A DNA stretch of 64,000 nucleotides from Okapia johnstoni (taxonomy: Eukaryota > Chordata > Mammalia > Artiodactyla > Giraffidae). Made by a program: the position numbers and the translations under genes. Below are positions 45,666-56,597 of the stretch, one piece after another; the first letter of the stretch is position 1; every line of letters starts with the position of its first letter. Below the pieces are notes generated by a model. It searched no databases. It saw only the letters and a list, made by a program, of their open reading frames with translations, and was not told the origin of the DNA. The DNA lies in assembly GCA_024291935.2 (NCBI GenBank), contig CM044316.1, positions 2,906,501 through 2,970,500 on the forward strand. The letters are read 5' to 3'.

Positions 45666-47189
45666 TTGACCTGAGGCAGAGAATTCTAGGATAGCTTGGG
45701 AGAGGCAGGGAGTTCTGAGGCCTGAGGGTGGCAGGGAGCTCTGAACTTTCCTGGGAGGCAACAGGGGCTTTTGTTTGGTTCAAACTTAAGAGTTAAGGTA
45801 AGAGCTGGGGGAAAGGCAGGGCACTCAAGCTCCTAGCATGGGAAGTCCACCTTGTACCTGCCTTGTGGGGACACCACGTAAATGTCCTTTTATTGGTGAG
45901 GTGACCATGGGTGAGCGGAACTGTGGAGGCCTGAACCCTGAATTTTAGGTGAGCACAGAGGTTATGGGAGGATCTGCTGAGAAGATCTGAGAGCTCAGAG
46001 GCCCTAAGTGTGGGTCAGCCAGGAACTGAGTCAGTACAGAGAACCATGTTCTGGCGTCCAGCTGAGCCAGAGCTGCTCCAACCAGCTCAGAACCTGAATC
46101 AAGTCTGCTGCTAGGACCCTGGTCAAAGGGCTCCTGCAGCACGTTCAGGGTCAGAGTCCTTCAATCAGAGCAGAGCAATGGACAGCACAGAGCAGAGACC
46201 CTGCCTTGCAGGCCAGTGACCAAGACCTGGGAGCCAAGGGCAGCAGGGACAAACACACGCAGATAAGCCACCTGCCTTTGAACTTGGAAAAATAGGGGGC
46301 AGACATCTGAGATCAAAAAAGTGTGTGATGATGGGACACTGAGGGCCAGTAGCTGGCTATGCTGACTTCTTCCTGGTGCTTTCATCCCTGTTTTCCATTG
46401 AGCCTCCATGAGTCCTGGGGATTGGGATTGCAGCAGCAGTGATGACAAAATACAGTATCATTGCAAAGACATCTGCTACTTTGGGGCAGGCAGAGAGAGA
46501 CTTGAGAGGCTGTTGCCCTTGCCAGGGCTGCAAGGATTCTGTGCACTGTATCGGCCTGTGTCCTCACCCAGGACACCAGGCAGCTGTTCACGGAGCTGTC
46601 AGACTACTGTCCCTAGGGGCCGCACAGATAGGCTGTCCAGGCATGCGTGACCTGAAGAAGTTCCTCCTCTTCCCTCCTCCGACCCCTCACCTGGCAGAGT
46701 TCCCTCCCCAAAGGCGTTCAGAGATGAGCATCGCATTGTTAGGTGGGGCCCGGCCAGGTGCTTGTTGACGGGAGCTCCTGGCTGCCTTCCGAGGAGGAGC
46801 AGGAGCCGGGTCAGCCAGAGGTTTCAAAAGGCTGCCGCCAGGCAGGCTAGGAAGGCCGGGCAGTGGCATCCGTGGAATGCTCTCTAATCTCGCGTTAGCC
46901 AGCCACGGGTGAGGCCCCCTCCCCTCCGCTGCTTCAGCTCCACCATCTCCCAACTAAGACTGTCCCAGTTCCTCCACGACCAAGGAGAGGCCCCAACCCT
47001 CACGCCCATCACTAGGGGGACAATGTGTAGATACAGGCGGAAATGGATGTGGACCCACTTAACACACAGAAGTATGCTCCACATAATCAACTCATCCTTT
47101 CACAGATATTAACTATCTCAACTCCCTAATAAAATCACAGTTTTCTACTTTTACAAATGATGCCACATTCTTGCACTCACAACACATAT
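45666..47189. other. Single-copy-looking DNA with a GC-rich patch
   Basis: No interspersed repeat is recognised in this 1.5 kb. 46600-46960 is GC-rich with scattered CpG and an 88-codon minus-strand open stretch (46687-46953) rich in Pro, Ala and Arg. It has no recognisable domain, and splice sites are not convincing. Confidence 0.4.
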
Positions 47190-47510
47190 TCCTGTGGGAT
47201 GGATTTTTTGAAAATGGCAATTGCTGGTTGGAAGGACAGCATATTTAAAAGTTGGTGGGCACTGTCAAATTCCCCTAAGATGACTGTTCTAGCTTAAACT
47301 CCCACCAATACACTGCCAAGGAGTTTCCTAGAAGAATCTGGGCCTCTTGACAACATTTACCAGCAGTGCACACAGCTGCACATCTCCATGGCCAGCTGAG
47401 TATTGCATACTGTTACATTTGCCTGTTATTATTTTTAAAAACTTTACTATTCTAGCTCAAGTGAACACTCTGGTTTACACCCGCTTTGGGATTTCTTGCC
47501 ATCTCAGAGT
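47190..47510 (-). mobile_element. Possible old L1 fragment, antisense
   Basis: 'aaaatggcaattgctggttgg', 'ggtgggcactgtcaaattcccc' and 'taaactcccaccaatac' resemble the reversed 3' part of old L1. The similarity is by pattern only. Confidence 0.4.
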
Positions 47511-47775
47511 GATTTTATGTTTTTAAATGAATGAAAAAAATATATCATGATGTGAAAATTACATAAAATTCAAATTTCAGTGTGCATGAATAAGGTTTTA
47601 TTGAACCTAGTCATACTCATCATTTATGCTTTACTGAGACAGCCACGAAGGTAAGAGTTGTGACTGTAAGGCCCAGGTCTCTGGCCCTTCAAAGAAAAGA
47701 TTTGCTGACCCCTGACACAGCTCATGAAAACCGTAAGAATTCACTGTTGTTTGTGAGACTGGGTCCTCACGTGAA

Positions 47776-48110
47776 AGCTGCTCCTTCCATCCGCCATTTC
47801 CCCTACTGAAGCCCCTAACTCTTTCCCACAGGCCTGCTCCTTCCACCCCACATGTCTTCTTCCCTTCCCATGAACTTCCCTGCAGGCCTACCCCCTACCA
47901 TCCCAAGTCTCCTCCTACATCCTTCATGTCTCCTTCCGTTCTCGTGGGGAGGTCCTACTCCTTCTACCCTCATGTCCCCTTCTATACCTCTGACTTCACC
48001 CTCAGGCCTACTTCTTCCATCCTCCATGTTCCCTCATCTTCCCTTCACTTGTCCCCATAGACCTGCTCCTTCCACCCCAGGCTGTCCCCTACTAGTACTT
48101 CCCACCCCTG
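47776..48110. repeat. Diverged ~55-bp minisatellite, six units
   Basis: Units begin at the 'g(c/t)ct(g/a)ctcctt(c)c' anchor near 47776, 47831, 47885, 47950, 48005 and 48060, giving spacings of about 55, 54, 65, 55 and 55. The plus strand is strongly C/T-rich (polypyrimidine). Units differ at many positions, so the array is old. The open stretches over it on both strands (47852, 47815) are by-products. Confidence 0.85.
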
Positions 48111-49549
48111 CATTGTGGCTCTTCCTCTGTTCACCTTGGCCTGGGAGTCCACTGTGGCTCCATAGACTCTCCTGACTGCTCTTTCCACTTCATGTGCCTA
48201 TTTCTGCAGAGCCACCCTGGCCTCCAGCTAGTATAGATGGTGCCCCTGGGGATGGGAAGACTCAGGCCATCCCCAGGAACCTTCCCAGTGGAAGCTTTCT
48301 GCTAGGCAACCTCTTCCAGGATCAATTCTGAGGATAAGCCACCCCACAGGCTGGGCCTCCTGGGCGTTTGTCAGGGTGGATGGGGTGTATGAGCTGCAAG
48401 GCAGTCCCAGATCAGGCTGACTCTGATCCCCCGAAGTCACTATCTGAGGCCACTGTAGCAGGAAAATGTCATAAACAGTACTGGGCTCCTGCCCAGGGAC
48501 CAAGGCCCACCATGAGTCTTGCCCTCAGTGTCCTCTGCCCACCCTCCGCCCCCATGAACTCCATGCCAGACAGACCCAGGACATACCTAGAGGCCAGGAA
48601 GGAGAGGCCTGGTCCTGTAATAGGTCCTGCATGACTGTGAGTGGCCGGAGCGTCTCAGGTCCAGGCATCAGCATCAGGTGTGGTCATCACTGCTCCTCAG
48701 GCCTGATACAGGTCCGATCCATGCCCCTCTACTCAGAGCCTGGACACAGAGACTGGGCACATCAGCTCCCCCCCGCCCCCTGCTGGGAAGCCCCTGCATC
48801 ATGGCCATCAGCCTTCCCAGGAGCAACCCTACACAGACAGACCTGTGAATTACTCCCGAGTCACCTAACCTGAGGGGAAGCTGCAACTGTACTAAAAGGA
48901 AGCAAAGCAAACGGAAACAAGCAGAACATCCAGGTCTCACCCTGGGGAACACGGAAACCAGAGGGGCAAGGAGGGCCAGGTGGGAGGTGCCCAGACCAGG
49001 AGCCAGGTCAGCTCTGTTGGAGAGCTTTGCTGGAGCCTGAGGACAGCCCCCCTGGGCAGTGACCACAAAGAGAAGCCATCTGGAGGCCTGGCTCAAGGAT
49101 CCCTGGCTATAGTCTGTGTGGAGGAGGCCTGGACATGGATCTCTTGTGGCTCACCTCCCTGGACCTCAGTTTCCCCAGCTGAAAAAGGAGGGCTAACAAG
49201 TCTTCCCCGGGAGATGACTTGAGCAGAGAGTACGTGGCCTGTGCTCCTTCCAGACACAGCTTCCCCCTCCCACAGCTGGTTCCCATTAGAACAAGGCTTG
49301 GATCCCACTGGTTAAGCGAACTTGTCAGGCAAATGAGGAAACCTGATCCTTCGCTCATTCCACATTCCAGCCTTGGGAGCAGGCAGGAGCAGCATGCTCC
49401 TGTCTCCTCAACCCTGCCCTTCTGGACCTTGACTCTCAGCCGGCTCCAGAGGGCAGGCAGGGACTCTCAGGAAAAACAGCCCTGGATCTGGCCCATTCCA
49501 GTAAGAGAGTTATTTGGGGACCCCCTTCTTATAGCCTCCTCCTCTAAGT
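48111..49549. other. Single-copy-looking DNA, no gene recognised
   Basis: 1.4 kb with moderate GC and several open stretches on both strands (the longest is 140 codons, 48674-49096 minus), none with recognisable domains or consistent splice sites. Confidence 0.4.
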
Positions 49550-49650
49550 GGCAACCCACTCCGGTTTAATCCCATGGAGAGGAGCCTGGTGGACTGGAGC
49601 TTCATGGGGTCGTAAAGAGTCAGACATGACTGAGCACAGCACAGCACACA
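49550..49650 (+). mobile_element. Bov-tA 3' half fragment
   Basis: 'ggcaacccactccgg', 'aatcccatggagaggagcctgg' and 'agagtcagacatgactgagcacagc' without the tRNA-like head. Confidence 0.85.
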
Positions 49651-49754
49651 GCCCAGCTTTTTGTAGCCTAGCATCTGGGGCCACTGGCTTTTGACTGGAG
49701 TCCTGTTGACCTAAAACAAATAAGACTGCCAGCTATTTCTCCAGCAAAGATGGG

Positions 49755-49760
49755 TTTATT
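49755..49760 (-). terminator. Polyadenylation signal in the 3' LTR
   Basis: AATAAA on the minus strand, about 90 bases past the TATA box, as expected at the R/U5 side of a gamma-type LTR. Confidence 0.7.
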
Positions 49761-49844
49761 TGGGATCAACAGAGAATTGAAATTCAGGGTCTACAAGCAT
49801 GGCAGGCCATGTGCAAGTTCTTGCACAGCCAGGGGAGGAGAACT

Positions 49845-49853
49845 CTTTTATAG
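49845..49853 (-). promoter_or_regulatory. TATA box in the 3' LTR
   Basis: The minus strand reads CTATAAAAG, a good TATA box. The equivalent in the other LTR (about 63371-63379) has decayed. With the polyadenylation signal ~90 bases downstream it fixes the element's orientation. Confidence 0.75.
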
Positions 49854-50049
49854 AGGGCAAAAGAAAGTCTGGAGGGCCACAGTAAACAAGGAGTCTATGA
49901 CTTTTCATTGTCTGAGTCCTGGCCAGAAATAAAGAGGAGTTTTTCTTCTTCCTCTTGGGCTGTATTGTTGTCACAGAGAGGGAGAGCTCCTTTTCCTGGT
50001 GGCCCAACTCTATTTAAGTAACAAGGAAGGGTAAGAGGGAGAATTCTCA

Positions 50050-50064
50050 GGCCTTTTTTTTTAT
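50050..50064 (-). other. Polypurine-tract-like sequence
   Basis: The minus strand is a run of A followed by GG directly before the LTR start TG. Position and composition fit a polypurine tract, with CC between the run and TG being unusual. Confidence 0.5.
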
Positions 50065-50084
50065 CCAAAGTCCATATGTTATCA

Positions 50085-50305
50085 AGAGTATATCAAGGAG
50101 ATTGAGATTGACATATATACACTACTATGTGTAAAACAGATAACTAATAAGAACCTACTATATAGCCCAGGGAACTCTACTCGATGCTAAGGTTGTGACA
50201 GAGACGGGATATATGTATACATATAGCTGATTAGCTTTGATGTGTAGCAGAAACAACACAACACTGTAAAGCAACTAAATTCCAACAACAACAACAAGAA
50301 AAGAT
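50085..50305 (+). mobile_element. L1 3' end inserted in the ERV
   Basis: 'gacatatatacactactatgtgtaaaacag', 'acctactatatagcccagggaactctactcg' and 'acacaacactgtaaagcaac' are the sense 3' UTR of an older artiodactyl L1, with a CAA-rich tail. Confidence 0.85.
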
Positions 50306-50876
50306 CAGATCAAGGCCTAGTCTGACTATCTTAGGAAGGTTGTCTGTTCAGATGTCATTGGCTTCAATTCCAGGAAATACTTTCAGGTCACCAGATGATG
50401 TGCAGGTCCAGTCAGTTGTTTTCTTTAGGTGTGTCATGTGAATCCAAGGATCTATTTCTTGGAGATTTTTGGCACAAGAGTTGGTTAGAAATATTTAGTG
50501 GGGCCTTTTTAGTGAGGTTGAAAAGAGTCCTTCTGGAGGTATCTTTTCCAAGAGACAAAGTCTCCAGGTTTGAAGGTATGATGCTTAAAGTCTTCACCTC
50601 TTGAAAATGCACTGTGAAAAGATTGTTCTATCAAAACATGGCAATTTTAAATAGAAACAATTAGGTCTTTGCAATATTGGAGTATCTCTCCTTTTATCAG
50701 TAGTGGGTAAAAAGTTATTGGGCATCCTGTGACTATCTCTATGGGTAACAGTTCATGAGTTCCAAAATGCTTTTGATATTTAGAGAATCTCTATGAACTT
50801 TACCAGTTGAGTCTTAATAGTGCCACTCGTGCATTCAACTAAACCAGAGTACTGTGGGTGGTAAGTGCAGTAAAGG

Positions 50877-51094
50877 GGCTGCTTCAATGGCTCAGCGGGT
50901 AAGGAATCCTTCTACAATGAAAGAGACGCTTGTTTGATCCCTGGGTCAGGAAGATTCCCTGGAGGAGAAATGGCCACCCACTCCAATATTCTTGCCTGGG
51001 AAAAAAAAAAAAAAACATGGACAGGGAAGCCTGGTAGGCTACAGTTCTAAGGATAGCAAAGAGTCAGACATGACTGAACACACACAGGCATGAA
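50877..51094 (+). mobile_element. Bov-tA in the integrase remnant, with TSD
   Basis: It starts 'ctgcttcaatggctcagcggg' and carries an internal A-run at 51001-51015. The TSD is AGTGCAGTAAAGG (50864-50876) and AGTCCAGTAAAAG (51095-51107), two mismatches. Confidence 0.9.
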
Positions 51095-51347
51095 AGTCCA
51101 GTAAAAGTGTCATAAAACCAGCCAACCCCTGTAGAGAACTGTTGAAGTACCTGACCAATAAAATGGGTATCTTGATTACTATGATTCAAGACGAATTCCT
51201 CATGTAGGATAATTTTTTCCAAAAGAGTTTTAGCCACAAGAGGTAGTAGCCTGTCTGCATGGGAAAGCTTCAGTCCAAAGTGAAAACAGACCATGATTAA
51301 AACAGACTTATATCCACTAGACAGAGAAAGTTGTATGAAAGCCATCT

Positions 51348-51795
51348 GTTGCTGTTGTTCAGTTGCTGAGTTGGAAATGCGTCTGTTTGCAACCCCATGG
51401 ACTGCAGCATGCCAGCCTTCCCTGTCCTTCACTATCTCCTGGAGTTTACTCAGATTCATGTCCATTGAGTCGGTGATGCTATCTAATCATCTCATCCTTT
51501 TGCCGCCCTCTTCTCCTTTTGCCTTCAATCTTTCCCAGCATCAGGGTCTTTTCCAGTGAGTCAGCTCTTTGAATCAGGTGGCTAAAGTTTTGGAGCTTCA
51601 GCTTCAGCATCAGGCCTTCCGATGAATATTCAGGGTTGATTTCCTTTAGGATTGACTGGTTTGATCTCCTTGCTGTCCAAGGACCTCTCAAGAGTCTTCT
51701 CCAGCACTGCAATTTGAAGGCGTTAGTTCTTCGGCACTCAGCCTTCCTTATGGTCCAACTCTCACTTCCATATGTGACTGCTTTGCCAGAACTCA
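51348..51795 (-). mobile_element. 5'-truncated BovB in the integrase remnant
   Basis: The reversed BovB 3' end runs from 'ttgttcagttgctgagttgg' to 'ccttatggtccaactctcacttccatatgtgac'. Minus-strand frame 51805-51479 reads 'ESWTIRKAECRRTNAFKLQC'. Confidence 0.92.
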
Positions 51796-52620
51796 AATGG
51801 TCCATTAGGCAGTTTAAAATGCCCAGGAGCAGTATGAACAGCCTTCCTCGGGCTGTGTTTTGGACAAGCAGGGCAAGTGAGGTCGGTGCTTTTTGCAGCC
51901 TTGTTAATGCTTCCCCACCAATATGGATTCATGATTCTTTTTTCAGTAAATCAATGGATTACTGCACGTACAGTGGTAAGGAGTGGGAATTTTAGAGTCT
52001 CTAGTAGGATTGGGCTGTTATTTGGGTTGAACCAGAGCTTTCCCTTTTTACTGAACCAACAGTTGTTGGATTTCCAATCTCATTTTTCCCTTTCTGAGGC
52101 CAATTATTGGGCTTCTCTAGCCAGTTTTTCTAAGTTTTCCTTTGGGGGAAATATTCCTTTGGACCATGACAGAGGTTTGGCTGCTGTTGGTTCCTTTAAG
52201 GACAACATTCCTTGCAGAAATGTCAGCAAGGTGATTCCCCTTAGCTTCCAGAAGTCAATTTTAGGAATCTTAATAATAGCTAAAGCATCAGGTACGATGT
52301 TTTATCCAATAATTCCTGGACCTAGGGGCCATTTTAAATTTCATTTCCGCTGGAAGTAAGGAAGTCACATTGCTTCCACAACATCCCCAGATCATGGGCT
52401 ACTCTGAAAGCATATCTACTTTCACCATAGATATTGGCAGTTGGTCCTTGGCTAAAGTGCAAGCCCATGTAAGAATGTATCAGGCTGAGGTAGCCATAGG
52501 TAAAGATGCTGCCTCAACAACATCAAAAGGAGTTGCAATAGCGTACCCAGCACAATACTTACCATTGTTACCCTTAACTTAAAAAAAAAAACAAAAATTT
52601 TTTTTAATAAAAGGCTGCTA

Positions 52621-52945
52621 CTTTTTTTTTTTGATGCTGTGTGCAGACTTTTCTTTAGTGGCAGCAAGCAGGGGATATTCTCTTCTTGCAGTGCATGAGC
52701 TTCTTCTCATTGCAGTGGCTTCTCTTGTTGCAGAACATGGACTGTAGGGTGTGTGGGCTTCAGTAGTTGTGGCATGTATTCTCAGCAGTTATGGCTCGCA
52801 AGCTCTAGAATGTGGGCTCAGTAGTTGTGGCACACAGGCTTAGCTGCCTCATAACATGTGTGCAATCTTCCTGAACCAGGGATCAAACCCATGTTCACTG
52901 TATTGGCAGGATGATTCTTAACCCCTGGTTCACCAGGGAAGTCCC
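52621..52945 (-). mobile_element. CHR-type SINE with TSD
   Basis: An antisense copy with a T-run at its left and 'tgaaccagggatcaaaccc...aacccctggttcaccagggaag' at its right (reversed head). The TSD AAGGCTGCTAC lies at 52610-52620 and 52946-52956. Confidence 0.92.
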
Positions 52946-53069
52946 AAGGCTGCTACGTTTTAATCCCGAATTATGTGATTACCCCCAGAAAGGTAAAAGA
53001 AAAATGTATAAACGGATGACTATCTGGCATTGTAATATGATGACATTATTTCTAAGATGATATTAAACC

Positions 53070-53424
53070 TCATTTTAAAATTTACTTTTTATTAATTTTT
53101 ATTGGAGTATAGGAGCTTCCCAGGTGACACTAGTGGTAAAGAACCCCCTGCCAATGCAGGAGACGAGACCTGGGTTCGATCCCAGGGTTGGGAAGATCCC
53201 CTGGAGGAGGAAATGGCAACCCACTCCAGTATTCTTGCCTGGAGAATCCCATGGACAGAGGAGCCTGGTGGGCTACAGTCCATTGGGTCACAAAGAGTCG
53301 GACACAACTGAACTGACTTAGCATGCTTGCATAGTTGCTTTACAGTGTTGTGTTAGTTTCTGCTGTACAGCAAAGCGAATCAGATACACATATACATGTA
53401 TCCCCTCTTTTCTAGACCTCCTTC
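53070..53424 (-). mobile_element. L1 3' end, antisense, split by a Bov-tA
   Basis: 'tattaatttttattggagtata' and, after the SINE, 'agttgctttacagtgttgtgttagtttctgctg' are one reversed L1 3' end. Confidence 0.85.
53107..53332 (+). mobile_element. Bov-tA SINE, full length
   Basis: It starts at 'cttcccaggtgacactagtgg', has B-box-like 'gggttcgatccc' and ends 'cggacacaactgaactgac'. It is well preserved and sits inside the antisense L1 3' end. Confidence 0.94.
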
Positions 53425-53955
53425 AATCCCATTCCTGAGCATATACCCAAAGAAAACCATAATCAAAAAGGTATATGCACCCAAATATTCACTACATCAC
53501 TATTTACAATTGCCAGGGCATGGAAGCAACCTAAATGTCCATCCAAAGAGAAATGGATAAAGGTGTGGAACAGGTATACAATGGAATGTTACTTAGCCAT
53601 AAAAGGAACAAAATCATGCCATTTGTTGTGGATGGACCTAGAGACTGTCATACACAGTGAAGTAAGTCAGAAAGAGAAAAAAAATACTGTATAATAGTAC
53701 TTATATGTGGAATCTAGGAAAATGATACAGATGACTTTATTTGCAAATCAGAACTAGAGACTCAGATGTAGAAAACAAACTTATGGATACCAAGAGGGGA
53801 AGGAGGGGTGGGATGAATTGGGAGATTAAGATTGTCTGTCATAAACTCACTACTATGTATTATAAAATAGATCACTAACGAGAACCTACTGTATAGCACA
53901 GGGAACTCTACGCAATGCTCTGTGGTGACCATTGTTACCTTTTAAATAAGAACTC
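53425..53955 (+). mobile_element. L1 ORF2 end and 3' UTR, sense
   Basis: 'tgagcatatacccaaagaaaacc', 'catggaagcaacctaaatgtcc', 'tacaatggaatgttacttagcc' and 'gagaacctactgtatagcacaggg' follow the order of the L1 3' region. Confidence 0.88.
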
Positions 53956-54054
53956 TGAGCCATGAGACTCAGCATTACCCAGAGGAGCTTCATCACAGGA
54001 GTCAGGAGGTGACCCGTCAACATTAAGCAACTGAAGAAGAGTAACAGGGTTAAA

Positions 54055-56597
54055 GTCAGTTCAGTTCAGTCGCTCAGTTGTGTCCGACCCTTTGCGACCC
54101 CATGGACTGCAGCACGCCAGGCCTCCCTATCCATCACCAATACCCGGAGTCCACCCAAACTCAGTCCATTGAGTCAGTGATGCCATACAACCATCTCATC
54201 CTCTGTTGTCCCCTTCTCCTCCTGCCCTCAATCTTTCCCAGCATCAGGGTCTTTTCAAATAAGTCAGCTATTCGCATCAGGTGGCCAATGTATTGATGTT
54301 TCAGCTTCAACATCAGTCCTTCCAATGAACACCCAGGACTGATCTCCTTTAGGATGGACTGGTTGGATCTCCTTGCAGTCCAAGGGACTCTCAACAGTCT
54401 TCTCCAACACCACAGTTCAAAAGCATCAATTCTTCGGTGCTCAGCTTTCTTTATAGTCCAACTCTCACATCCATACATGACTACTGGAAAAACCATAGCC
54501 TTGACTAGATGGACCTTTATTGACAAAGTAATGTCTCTGCTTTTTAATATGCTGTCTAGGGTGGTTATAACTTTCCTTCCAAGGAGTAAGCGTCTTTTAA
54601 TTTCATGGCTGCAATCACCATCAGCAGTGATTTTGGAGCCCCCAAAAATAAAATCTCTCACTGTTTCCACTGTTTCCCCATCTATTTGCCATGATCTTAG
54701 TTTTCTGAATGTTGAGCTTTAAGCCAACTCTTTCACTCTCCTCTTTCACTTTCATCAAGAGGCTCTTTAGTTCTTCTTTGCTTTCTGCCATAAGGGTGGT
54801 GTCATCTGCTTATCTGAGGTTATTGATATTTCTCCCGGCTATCTGGATTCCAGCTTGTGCTTCATCCAGCCCAGCATTTCTCATGATGTACTCTGCATGT
54901 TAGTTAAATAAGCAGGGTGACAATATACACCCTTGACATACTCCTTTTCCTATTTGGAACCAGTCTGTTGTTCCATGTCCAGTTCTAACTGTTGCTTCCT
55001 GACCTGCATACAGGTTTCTCAAGTGACAGGTCAGATGGTCTGGTATTCCCATCTTTTTCAGAATTTTCCACAGTTTATTGTGATCCACACAGTCAAAGGC
55101 TTTGGCATAATCAATAAAGCAGAAATAGATGTTCTTCTGGAACTCCCTCGCTTTTTCAATGATCCAGCAGATATTGGCAATTTGATCTCTGGTTTTCCTG
55201 CCTTTTCTAAAACCAGCTTGAACATCTGGAAGTTCATGGTTCACATATTGCTGAAGCGTGACTTGGAGAATTTTGAGCATTATTTTACTAGCATGTGAGA
55301 TGAGTGCAATTGTGCAGTAGTTTGAGCATTCTTTGGCATTGCCTTTCTTAGGGATTGGAATGAAAACTGACCTTTTCCAGTCCTGTGGCTACTGCTGAGT
55401 TTTCCACATTTGCTGGCATATTGAGTGCAGCACTTTCACAGCATCATCTTTTAGGATGAAATAGCTCAACTGGAATTCCATCACATCCACTAGCTTTGTT
55501 CATAGTGATGCTTCCTAAGGCCCACTTGACTTCACATTCCAGGATGTCTGGCTCTAGGTGAGTGATCACACCATCGTGCTTAACTGGGTCATGAAGATCT
55601 TTTTTGTATAGTTCTTCTGTGTATTCTTGCCACCTCTTCTTAATATCTTCTGCTTCTGTCAGGTCCATACCATTTCTGTCCTTTATCGAGCCTATCTTTG
55701 CATTAAATGTTCCCTTGGTGTCTCTATTTTCTTGAAGAGATCTCTAGTCTTTCCCATTCTGTTGTTTTCCTCTATTTCTTTGCATTGATTGCTGAGGAAG
55801 GCTTTCTTATCTCTCCTTGCTATTCTTTGAAACTCTGCATTCAAATGAGAATATCTTTCCTTTTCTCCTTTGCTTTTCACTTCTCTTCTTTTCCCAGCTA
55901 TTTGTAAGGCCTCCTCAGACAGCCATTTTGCTTTCTTACATTTCTTTTTTCTGGGGATGGTTTTGATCCCTGTCTCCTGTACAATGTCACGACCCTCTGT
56001 CCATTGTTCATCAGGCACTCTATCAGATCTAGTCCCTTAAATCTATTTGTCACTTCCACTGTATAATCATAAGGGATTTGATTTAGGTCATACCTGAATG
56101 GTTTAGTGGTTTTCCCCACTTTCTTCAATTTAAGTCTGAATTTGGCAATAAGGAGTTCATGATCTGAGCCACAGTCAGCTCCCAGTCTTGTTTTTGCTGA
56201 CTGTATAGAATTTCTCCATCTTTGGCTGCAAAGAATATAATCAATCTGATTTCGGTGTTGGTCATCTGGTGATGTCCATGTGTAGAGTCTTCTCTTGTGT
56301 TGTTGAAAGAGGGTGTTTGCTATGACCAGTGTGTTCTCTTGGCAAAACTCTATTAGCCTTTGCCCTGCTTCATTTTCTACTCCAAGGCCGAATTTGCCTG
56401 TTACTCTAGGTGTTTCCTGACTTCCTATTTTTGCATTCCAGTCCCCTATAATGAAACGGACATCTTTTTGGGGTGTTAGTTCTAAAAGGTCTTGTAGGTC
56501 TTCATAGAACCGATCAACTTCAGCTTTTTCAGCGTTACTGGTCGGGGAATAGACTTGGATTACAATGATATTGAATGGTTTGCCTTGGAAACCAATA
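54055..56597 (-). mobile_element. BovB LINE, antisense, in ERV pol
   Basis: The 3' end is at 54055 and the 5' break at about 56597. Minus-strand open stretches: 56128-55898 and 56018-55692 (linker), 55668-55444, 55280-54900 (RT with 'FIDYAKAFDCVDHNKLW'), 54670-54161 (C-terminus). The endonuclease segment at 56560-56180 is recognisable but has stops. It interrupts the ERV between the RT connection and RNase H. Confidence 0.94.

Larger units (their letters stand above)
49704..50049 (-). repeat. 3' LTR of the ERV
   Basis: It begins TG (plus strand) at 49704 and ends CA at 50049, 346 bases. It matches 63253-63571 over phrases such as 'tatttctccagcaaa', 'cagagaattga' and 'tctatga.ctttcatt'. A 15-base segment (49711-49725) has no counterpart in the other LTR. 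Confidence 0.85.
50395..52000 (-). pseudogene. ERV integrase remnant
   Basis: Reading on the minus strand from high to low: a zinc-finger Cys pair (CPACPKH, 51875-51855); the core around THFIGQ (51168-51151), preceded by NQD where family members have an Asp-containing SD.G; YHPQYSG (50863-50843) before the catalytic Glu region; and the C-terminal domain near 50612-50412 ('LGKDTSRRTLFNLTKKAP'). Integrase inserts the viral DNA copy into the chromosome. A BovB piece and a Bov-tA interrupt it and the frame shifts, so it is dead. The class I assignment rests on the YHPQ.SG spacing and the C-terminal fold motif. Confidence 0.85.
52030..54054 (-). pseudogene. ERV RNase H remnant (split)
   Basis: The upstream part lies at 54054-53960 (a leucine-rich run followed by 'DGSPPDSC'). 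The main part is at 52570-52060: 'NIYGESRYAF' at about 52435-52405, where family members have an acidic residue in place of the Gly before the Glu, and 'ALAIIKIP' at about 52290. RNase H removes template RNA during reverse transcription. A SINE and two L1 pieces separate the halves. Confidence 0.75.

Noticed and set aside
46687..46953. 88-codon Pro/Arg-rich minus-strand open stretch
   Set aside because: GC-rich DNA gives open frames easily; there is no recognisable motif. The region is kept only as a finding.
48674..49096. 140-codon minus-strand open stretch
   Set aside because: No domain, no convincing splice sites or start context, and overlapping open stretches on the other strand.
50065..50400. 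A retroviral env between integrase and the 3' LTR
   Set aside because: Only an L1 3' end and about 100 other bases are there; no signal peptide, surface or transmembrane-unit pattern.
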